A stretch of 11,377 bases of DNA, taken from the NCBI GenBank assembly GCA_023409615.1, contig JAEYRF010000153.1, positions 1 through 11,377 on the forward strand, given 5' to 3'. The position numbers were made by a program, and so were the translations under genes. The DNA is from Bacillota bacterium. Its GTDB lineage: Bacteria; Bacillota; Clostridia; Acetivibrionales; DTU013. Positions 6,289-11,377 of the stretch are shown here, one piece after another (the first letter of the stretch is position 1; the number at the start of each line of letters is the position of its first letter). The notes beneath the pieces were generated by a model. It was not told the DNA's origin. It worked only from the letters and a program-made list of their open reading frames with translations, and ran no database searches.

Positions 6289-7092
6289 TTATGTATTGAT
6301 TCTTCCGGTTTTTTCGCGATAAAGCATCATGGAAAATACGACCATGACAAAGGCCTGGGCTGTAGGTACAACAGCAGCAATGATCTTTCCTATGAGTGGG
6401 ATCCAGCCAACGATAAAGCCGATAATAGTTCCTGCGATTGAGGCGGCGATGCCTACCAGCAAAGTGATGCCAAATACAGTCCAAAAACTGCCTTTTACAA
6501 CTTCAATTGATTTTTTGGCAGCGGCGACTACATCAAGGCCATCGATTACCATGGCAGTAAACCACATGCTGAGCAGTACACCCAATACAATGAAGAATAC
6601 GATGAGAGCAAGTATAATGATGACCAAAAGAACTGCACCGATTCCTCCTATAGCAGATGTGATCCATGCACACAGAAGAACGAGAAGGAATGCAGGGATG
6701 CCGCATACAAGCCAAACCACTATCTGTCCTATCATATACATGATGTATTTAACGAAGTTGGTACTGATTGCCACACCTATGTCATTTATAGATGCATTGC
6801 CTGTTTCGAGGCTTTTATTAACCAGTCCATATGTAGCCGGCTGATAAATAAATGGTGCGATGAATGCAATAATACCACCGCCTACGGCTGATGCAAGGAG
6901 CGTTGGGATCAGTGCAAAAAGGGCTCCTGGATCGCTGTAATTACCTACATTCGCTAAAGAAGTAATTGTGCCGAGATTCATTGCAGAACCAGCACCACCA
7001 ATTAAGGCTGCTAATGCCATCAGAACAAATAAAGGAATAATAAGCATCCAATTCTTAATAGAAAATTTTACCGCATTTACAAGGTAATTCAT
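6289..7092 (-). CDS. Six-helix membrane protein of unknown function
   Basis: A 267-residue hydrophobic protein. Likely membrane segments lie at about residues 15-32, 60-83, 117-142, 150-176, 204-230 and 236-257. They are rich in Gly, Ala, Ile and Val. There is no signal peptide or catalytic motif. The stretch DGLDVVAAAKKSIEVVKGSFWTVFG (about 184-208), with an amphipathic helix before a membrane span, recalls the DUF4013 / glycerophosphodiester phosphodiesterase membrane-domain group. That is a family impression only. The start is secure, since GGAGGTG sits six bases before the ATG. It lies 72 bases downstream of tmcAL on the same strand, so some co-transcription is possible, although a weak promoter of its own is visible. 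Function is not assigned. Confidence 0.85.
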   Translation of the reverse strand: MNYLVNAVKFSIKNWMLIIPLFVLMALAALIGGAGSAMNLGTITSLANVGNYSDPGALFALIPTLLASAVGGGIIAFIAPFIYQPATYGLVNKSLETGNASINDIGVAISTNFVKYIMYMIGQIVVWLVCGIPAFLLVLLCAWITSAIGGIGAVLLVIIILALIVFFIVLGVLLSMWFTAMVIDGLDVVAAAKKSIEVVKGSFWTVFGITLLVGIAASIAGTIIGFIVGWIPLIGKIIAAVVPTAQAFVMVVFSMMLYREKTGRINT

Positions 7093-7124
7093 ATAACACC
7101 TCCATGATAATCTTATATATACCT

Positions 7125-7154
7125 ATTCTATACTGCTTAAAAAATTCCTCTAAA
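7125..7154 (-). promoter_or_regulatory. Weak candidate promoter of the membrane protein gene
   Basis: On the minus strand TTTAGA (7149-7154) and TAGAAT (7125-7130) are 18 bases apart, each an incomplete match to consensus. The segment is AT-rich, so chance matches are likely. No terminator is seen between tmcAL and this gene, and read-through from tmcAL is the alternative. Confidence 0.3.
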
Positions 7155-7164
7155 TTATTGAAAT

Positions 7165-8436
7165 TTATATAGAATTTATATCATGGTAGATAACATTGCG
7201 TGCAAACTCGCTGCCGGAGCCACGCATGAGTGGATTTGGGTATCCCAACACATACTGATCCGAGGCAGCAGCTTCAAGCTGAATCATGTCAGATACATAG
7301 GGAAGAGATGAGGTTTTAAAATCAGCAGTTTTTGTGATGACGGGCAGGGAAGTTTTACCCCTGATGCTGGACAAAAAGCGCCTTCCAGCGTTGTTGAAAC
7401 TGAGTATTCGAATATATGCAGGGCCTCCTGCGCTATTAAAGGCTTCAAACACATTGTTTGTCAATCCAGCCAGCGCACTGAACAAGATTCGCTGTATTCT
7501 GGTATTGGTATAGCGTCTGGTACAGATTAGCTCCAGCAATTCGTTATAGGATCCGGCTTTACCTGCAGCGTAGCTAATCCTGTTTTCAAGACCATTCTCC
7601 ATGTATGGCAGAGCGCAAATTTGTTCAACTGACATTTTTCTAAGCAATGAGAGTATTGATGATGAGAATTCGGATGGCAGCACCAAGCTTCTTCCAAGCT
7701 CTACCTCGCGTTCGAGTATTGACAGGGAGGAATTTGGCACCGAGGATTGAAGCAGCTCTTTCGCAGATTGCCAGGATGATTCGGACAGTAACTTTCTTAT
7801 TGACGTTGCACTGCTGATTTCGCCGGTAAGCTCAGTGTAGTTGTGATCATTTCCGACGCGGCCGATGGTGAACGGTGTAATACTACTATTCAATCGATAA
7901 AGTGCTTTGAGGTATTCCACGCCCAGAATGTTATTCGGGCTTCTTAATAGATTTGATAGATCATCTTTACCGAATTTCATTTTCAAATAGGATGATAGTG
8001 CTTTTTGCCTTGCCGACGGATAAGATTTTCCGCTGGAGAGGTTTTCCTTGAGTGCATTTTTGTATTCAATGGGTTCTGATGTGAGAATAGCAGCTATTTC
8101 GGAGAGATGTTCCAAGTTGCCTGTTTCACTGCCGAAACTTAGCGTATCTACTATGCCCAGGCTTTCCAACAATTTTACTGCTCCGAAAGCAAAATATTCA
8201 GCACTACCCATTGCATAGGCTAAAGGCAGTTCAATAACCAGATCTGCACCGCAATACAAGGCCATTTCAGCTCTTGCCCATTTGTCCGCAATTGCCGGTT
8301 CGCCACGCTGTGTAAAATTGCCACTCATTACTACAATCACCATATCACATCCGGTCAATTCCTTCGAAGTTTGCAGATGATATTTATGGCCATTATGAAA
8401 GGGATTATATTCAGCTATAATTCCAAGAACCTTCAT
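7165..8436 (-). CDS. tmcAL: tRNA(Met) cytidine acetate ligase TmcAL (YlbM)
   Basis: A 423-residue protein of the YlbM/TmcAL family. These use ATP and acetate to form N4-acetylcytidine at the wobble base of elongator tRNA-Met, which keeps AUG and AUA reading distinct. The nucleotidyltransferase motif is GIIAEYNPFHNGH (5-17), carrying the HxGH-type signature. Other family landmarks are MSGNFTQRGEPA (37-48), FGSETGN (101-107), SPNNILGVEYLKAL (166-179) and YTNTRIQRIL (309-318). Length agrees with B. subtilis YlbM (about 415). The ATG at 8436 has GGGGG five bases upstream (8442-8446) and begins with the conserved MKVLGIIAEYNPFH. The frame stays open to an ATG at 8529 but that would run through the palindromic element. 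The leader appears to be about 167 bases and highly folded. Confidence 0.93.
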   Translation of the reverse strand: MKVLGIIAEYNPFHNGHKYHLQTSKELTGCDMVIVVMSGNFTQRGEPAIADKWARAEMALYCGADLVIELPLAYAMGSAEYFAFGAVKLLESLGIVDTLSFGSETGNLEHLSEIAAILTSEPIEYKNALKENLSSGKSYPSARQKALSSYLKMKFGKDDLSNLLRSPNNILGVEYLKALYRLNSSITPFTIGRVGNDHNYTELTGEISSATSIRKLLSESSWQSAKELLQSSVPNSSLSILEREVELGRSLVLPSEFSSSILSLLRKMSVEQICALPYMENGLENRISYAAGKAGSYNELLELICTRRYTNTRIQRILFSALAGLTNNVFEAFNSAGGPAYIRILSFNNAGRRFLSSIRGKTSLPVITKTADFKTSSLPYVSDMIQLEAAASDQYVLGYPNPLMRGSGSEFARNVIYHDINSI

Positions 8437-8467
8437 GTGTTCCCCCAATGATGACTGGATATTGCGT

Positions 8468-8502
8468 CGTATAACAGCCTTGAACTTTATGGCTATTATA
8501 CC
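8468..8502 (+). repeat. 35-bp direct repeat, copy 1
   Basis: Matches the copy at 8583-8617 at 33 of 35 positions; the differences are C8475/T8590 and T8490/A8605. It is itself an imperfect palindrome around the loop centred on TTGAACTTTAT. It lies in the tmcAL 5' leader, 32 bases before the tmcAL start codon. Confidence 0.85.
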
Positions 8503-8582
8503 ATGATTTATCATGGTATAATTAGCCATGTGCGTTTTGGTGAAACCAAAAATTTCGCACGGCGGGCTATTTCCGCCGGAGG

Positions 8583-8617
8583 CGTATAATAGCCTTGAAC
8601 TTTAAGGCTATTATACC
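8583..8617 (+). repeat. 35-bp direct repeat, copy 2
   Basis: Second copy, 115 bases from the first start to start. Here the palindrome is perfect: GTATAATAGCCTT and AAGGCTATTATAC around GAACTTT. It contains TATAAT on both strands, and the minus-strand one is correctly placed to serve as the -10 box of a tmcAL promoter. Confidence 0.85.
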
Positions 8618-8638
8618 TTAAGGCCAGATCAATAACAA
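8610..8638 (-). promoter_or_regulatory. Candidate tmcAL promoter using the repeat as -10
   Basis: On the minus strand TTGTTA (8633-8638) and a perfect TATAAT (8610-8615) are separated by 17 bases. The -10 lies inside repeat copy 2. The start would be near 8603, so the tmcAL message would begin with about 167 bases made mostly of hairpins. Confidence 0.5.
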
Positions 8639-8650
8639 CCATAGCAATGA

Positions 8651-8679
8651 TAGAAAACAAAAAGGACATAGTGTATAAT
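8651..8679 (+). promoter_or_regulatory. Candidate priA promoter placed for leaderless initiation
   Basis: TAGAAA (8651-8656) and a perfect TATAAT (8674-8679) are 17 bases apart. The -10 ends six bases before the priA ATG at 8686, so the predicted transcript start is at or next to the start codon. The nearest purine-rich site (AAAAAGGA, about 8658-8665) is 20 bases from the ATG, too far for normal use. Confidence 0.5.
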
Positions 8680-8685
8680 TGAGCT

Positions 8686-11151
8686 ATGGAAAAAATCGCA
8701 ATTATAGTTATTAGCGGAACAACACGCGAATTTGATAAACTGTATCACTATCTGGTGCCTGAAGAGATGTCCGGTATACTTTTCCCGGGAATGAGGGTCA
8801 TTGTACCCTTCGGAAGGGGCGACAAGCTGAAGGAAGCCTATGTGCTTGGTTTTACCGACAGCTCAGAATACAGGGATCTGAAGTATATCAGGAAGATTAT
8901 TGATGTTAAGCCTGTTTTGACAAGGTCGTTAATAGATCTGGCAGGCTGGATGAAGCAGCGTTACTTCTGTACGTATAGTGCTGCTATCAAATGCATGCTC
9001 CCTGCAGGGATTGGAGTAAAGAGCCTGGAGGTTGCTCAGCTGACCCGGTTGACCAACGACTCAGAGGGACTATGCCCAAGTCAAAATGCTATTGTCAAAA
9101 CGCTTCGGGAGAATGACGGGTTGCTGGAGACACCGGAATTAAGAAAACTCTGCGGGGTGAAAAGTAAATTCAATTCGCATCTCAAGGTCCTTGAAGAGAA
9201 GGGAGTCATTTGCGTTAAGGAGCAATATTCAACAGCTGTCAGACAAAAGAATGTTCGGGTGGCCAGTCTTGCGATAACTCCTGAGGAAGTAATCGAGGAC
9301 ATGGAAAACGGTACTTTGAAGCGAATTCAGCAAATACGGGTACTTGAAATGCTGCTGGAAAATGAATATATCGCAGTTGCCGACCTGGCTCGGTTTGCAG
9401 CAGTGTCCACATCAGTTCTGGATACGCTGCGAAGATCGGGATATATTTATTACAAGGAGATCGAAGTAAACAGAGACCCGCTCAATCACAGATTAGTGGA
9501 ATCGACAAATCCTATGAAACCGACGGCTGAGCAGGCAGCTGTTCTGGAAGCTGCCAGAATCAGGGTTGACAAGCACGACTTCAGTAAAATGTTACTGCAC
9601 GGTGTGACCGGCAGCGGTAAAACTGAAGTGTATATGCAGTTAATACAGCACGTCTTGGAGCAGGGCAGGCAGGCAATAGTCCTAGTGCCTGAGATTTCAC
9701 TGACACCACAGATGGTAGACCGGTTCAGGGGCCGCTTCGGCGACCTGGTGGCGATACAGCACAGCAGGCTGTCTCTTGGAGAGCGTTATGATCAATGGCG
9801 GCTTATCTCAAATGGTGAAGCCAGAGTCGTGGTAGGCGCCAGATCAGCCGTATTTGCGCCACTGGAGAATATTGGAGTAATTATCATAGATGAAGAACAT
9901 GAGAATACATATAAATCGGAAACAACACCCAAATACAGTGCTTCTCAAATTGCCGAAAGAAGGTGTATGTATAACGGCGCACTATTGATGGTTGGTTCGG
10001 CAACACCATCGATAGTCACATACCAGAGTGCATTGGACGGCGAGATTGCCCTTGCCATAATGAAGGAGCGGGCGAACGCACTGATGATGCCCGGAACACA
10101 GGTAGTTGACATGAGGAAGGAGCTTGAGCTTGGCAATAGAACTATGTTCAGCACAGCGCTTTCTACAGAGATCCAGAAGAATATAGACGCGGGACAGCAG
10201 ACGATCCTTTTTCTGAACAAGAGGGGATATGCGTCCTTTATATTATGCAGAAGCTGCGGTATCAAGCTCAAATGCAGACATTGCAATATTACTATGACCT
10301 ATCATGCCGATGACAACCGTTTGATATGCCATTACTGCGGCTATACTGTGAAAATGCCTTCAAGCTGTCCTAAATGCGGAAGCAGTTCGATAAGGCAATT
10401 TGGCACCGGCACACAGAAGGTCGAGGAGGAACTGAAGATATATTTCCCGGGATGCTCTGTAATCAGGATGGATATGGACACTACCACCGGAAAGCATTCT
10501 CACGAGGAGATACTGGATGCATTCCGCGAGAAGAATATCAATATACTTGTGGGCACTCAGATGATTGCAAAGGGTCATGATTTCCCGAATGTGACTCTTG
10601 TAGGTGTTCTTGCTGCAGACAGCCTGCTGGGAATGAATGATTACAGAGCGTCGGAAAGAACATTTCAGTTGTTGACTCAGGTCTCAGGAAGAGCGGGTAG
10701 AGGAGAACTTCCTGGTCGTGTGGTCATTCAGACGTATAATACGGATGATTACAGTATCATCGCTGCACGCAGCCATGATTATGAGAGCTTTTTCAGACAG
10801 GAATCTGAAGTTCGAAGGAGGCTGAGATATCCGCCATTTACGAATATTGGATGCCTTATCATCAGCTCTGTGAACGACCGGATGGCCTTTTCCATTGCAA
10901 AAGATACTGCAGCATTTCTTGCACTGCGCATCAGTACCGAATCAGGAGATGAATTACTGCCCGGACCTGTTCGGGCTCCTATCACCAGACTGCGCAACAG
11001 GTACAGATGGAGACTGATTATTAAATGTGACTCAACTGATCGGCTGGCAGAAATACTTGCCGCCGCATACGATGAGTTTTGCAGATTAAAGCCGAAAGGC
11101 AGGAACGTCATTGATTTGAATATGGATATTAACCCCGCCAGCATGATGTAG
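8686..11151 (+). CDS. priA: Primosomal protein N' (replication restart helicase PriA)
   Basis: An 821-residue superfamily 2 DNA helicase that recognises stalled forks and reloads the replisome. The N-terminal 3'-end-binding domain spans about 1-105 (FDKLYHYLVPEE, then GMRVIVPFGRG). A winged-helix-like region follows at about 130-260. Helicase motifs are intact: Walker A GVTGSGKTE (306-314, Lys312), DEEH (402-405), GSAT (437-440), GTQMIAKGHDFP (623-634) and QVSGRAGRG (665-673). Eight zinc-binding cysteines are present: 521, 524, 530, 533, 548, 551, 561 and 564. The C-terminal domain runs to LNMDINP near the end, as is usual. Length is similar to B. subtilis PriA (805). The ATG at 8686 gives the expected N-terminus but lacks a proper ribosome binding site. 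It is divergent from tmcAL, and no gene follows on the same strand in the window. Confidence 0.97.
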   Translation: MEKIAIIVISGTTREFDKLYHYLVPEEMSGILFPGMRVIVPFGRGDKLKEAYVLGFTDSSEYRDLKYIRKIIDVKPVLTRSLIDLAGWMKQRYFCTYSAAIKCMLPAGIGVKSLEVAQLTRLTNDSEGLCPSQNAIVKTLRENDGLLETPELRKLCGVKSKFNSHLKVLEEKGVICVKEQYSTAVRQKNVRVASLAITPEEVIEDMENGTLKRIQQIRVLEMLLENEYIAVADLARFAAVSTSVLDTLRRSGYIYYKEIEVNRDPLNHRLVESTNPMKPTAEQAAVLEAARIRVDKHDFSKMLLHGVTGSGKTEVYMQLIQHVLEQGRQAIVLVPEISLTPQMVDRFRGRFGDLVAIQHSRLSLGERYDQWRLISNGEARVVVGARSAVFAPLENIGVIIIDEEHENTYKSETTPKYSASQIAERRCMYNGALLMVGSATPSIVTYQSALDGEIALAIMKERANALMMPGTQVVDMRKELELGNRTMFSTALSTEIQKNIDAGQQTILFLNKRGYASFILCRSCGIKLKCRHCNITMTYHADDNRLICHYCGYTVKMPSSCPKCGSSSIRQFGTGTQKVEEELKIYFPGCSVIRMDMDTTTGKHSHEEILDAFREKNINILVGTQMIAKGHDFPNVTLVGVLAADSLLGMNDYRASERTFQLLTQVSGRAGRGELPGRVVIQTYNTDDYSIIAARSHDYESFFRQESEVRRRLRYPPFTNIGCLIISSVNDRMAFSIAKDTAAFLALRISTESGDELLPGPVRAPITRLRNRYRWRLIIKCDSTDRLAEILAAAYDEFCRLKPKGRNVIDLNMDINPASMM

Positions 11152-11185
11152 CGAGCAAGCCTTCCCTTGATTTCCATCACAGTGA

Positions 11186-11330
11186 GCAAAAACTCCTACT
11201 TTTGGGCAAAATTTTATGCAAAATTTGAATTTATTGTTAATTTGGGTTACATAATTTAGGATGTGAATGAGTTATTGAACCAAATTACTGAAAATCGAAC
11301 AACTATCTGCCCAAAACTCTAGGTTTTTGC
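11186..11330. repeat. Spaced 23-base inverted repeat downstream of priA
   Basis: The arm at 11186-11208 and the reverse complement of 11308-11330 agree over GCAAAAAC at one end and TTTTGGGCA at the other, with a divergent six-base centre (18 of 23 identical). The 99 bases between are AT-rich and without a gene. They include a repeated GCAAAATTT (11206-11214, 11218-11226). The pair could be operator arms, the ends of a small decayed element, or a long-range RNA stem. No GC-rich terminator for priA is seen between 11152 and 11185. Confidence 0.5.
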
Positions 11331-11347
11331 ACATTTTAGTCGCTAGG

Positions 11348-11377
11348 TTGCGATTGGGCATACTGTTTTGATATAAT
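11348..11377 (+). promoter_or_regulatory. Rightward promoter at the window edge
   Basis: TTGCGA (11348-11353) and a perfect TATAAT (11372-11377) are 18 bases apart, with TGA before the -10 making it extended. The design is the same as the tRNA-Gln promoter (TTGCAA, 18, TGC-TATAAT). Transcription would start just beyond the window, so the gene served is not visible. Confidence 0.6.

Larger units (their letters stand above)
8468..8617. repeat. Palindromic element with flanking direct repeats (MITE-like or leader structure)
   Basis: A 150-base segment built almost wholly of inverted repeats between divergent tmcAL and priA. In order: GTATAACAGCC (8469-8479) pairs with GGCTATTATAC (8491-8501) with one mismatch. 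The same right arm, extended to 8506, pairs instead with 8511-8527 around TTTA, with one bulge. GTGCG (8530-8534) pairs with CGCAC (8556-8560), enclosing TTTTGGT/ACCAAAA. CGGCGG (8560-8565) pairs with CCGCCG (8573-8578). Finally 8584-8596 pairs perfectly with 8604-8616 (13 bp). The outer ends are inverted copies of each other. No transposase is present and no clear target-site duplication is seen, so mobility is inference. Confidence 0.65.

Noticed and set aside
6329..6844. 171-codon open frame antisense to the membrane protein gene
   Set aside because: It has no ribosome binding site or recognisable domain, and the opposite strand has a well-started membrane protein. It is a frame shadow.
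8437..8529. 31-residue extension of TmcAL from the ATG at 8529
   Set aside because: It runs through the palindromic element, and the conserved MKVLGIIAEYNPFH start at 8436 has its own GGGGG site.
8468..8617. Minimal CRISPR array from the two 35-bp repeats
   Set aside because: There are only two copies, 80 bases apart, with a spacer that is itself full of hairpins, and no cas gene is present.

Overview
The window reads like chromosomal DNA of a low-to-moderate GC Firmicute, most likely a clostridial lineage. The basis is ribonuclease J and the YlbM/TmcAL tRNA-modification enzyme, strong GGAGG ribosome binding sites, and promoters of the TTGACA/TATAAT type. No phage, insertion sequence, CRISPR array or defence operon is visible. 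The protein-coding content is ordinary housekeeping; the unusual material lies between the genes.

Layout, left to right. A gene-free stretch leads to the promoter and gene of tRNA-Gln(CUG), which ends in a hairpin shared with a leftward secreted L,D-transpeptidase. Divergent from that is a rightward MFS permease. A 506-base gap follows. It holds a perfect-consensus leftward promoter with no gene in front of it, a double palindrome at its start site and a hairpin terminator, which together look like a small RNA gene. The gap also holds the rightward promoters and a strongly folded leader for ribonuclease J. Ribonuclease J converges on a leftward tyrosyl-tRNA synthetase across a long bidirectional terminator. 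Further right are a leftward six-helix membrane protein of unknown function and leftward tmcAL. A cluster of palindromes with a 35-bp direct repeat separates tmcAL from the divergent rightward priA. After priA comes an AT-rich gap with a spaced inverted repeat and an outward promoter at the window edge.

The genes do not form one pathway. Four bear on RNA or translation (tRNA-Gln, tyrS, tmcAL, RNase J), one on replication restart (priA), one on the cell wall (L,D-transpeptidase) and two on the membrane. Most appear to be single transcription units with their own promoters and terminators. The points worth following are the candidate small RNA at about 2576-2670, the folded RNase J leader at 2905-3039, and the palindromic element at 8468-8617, which appears to supply both the promoter and a structured leader for tmcAL.
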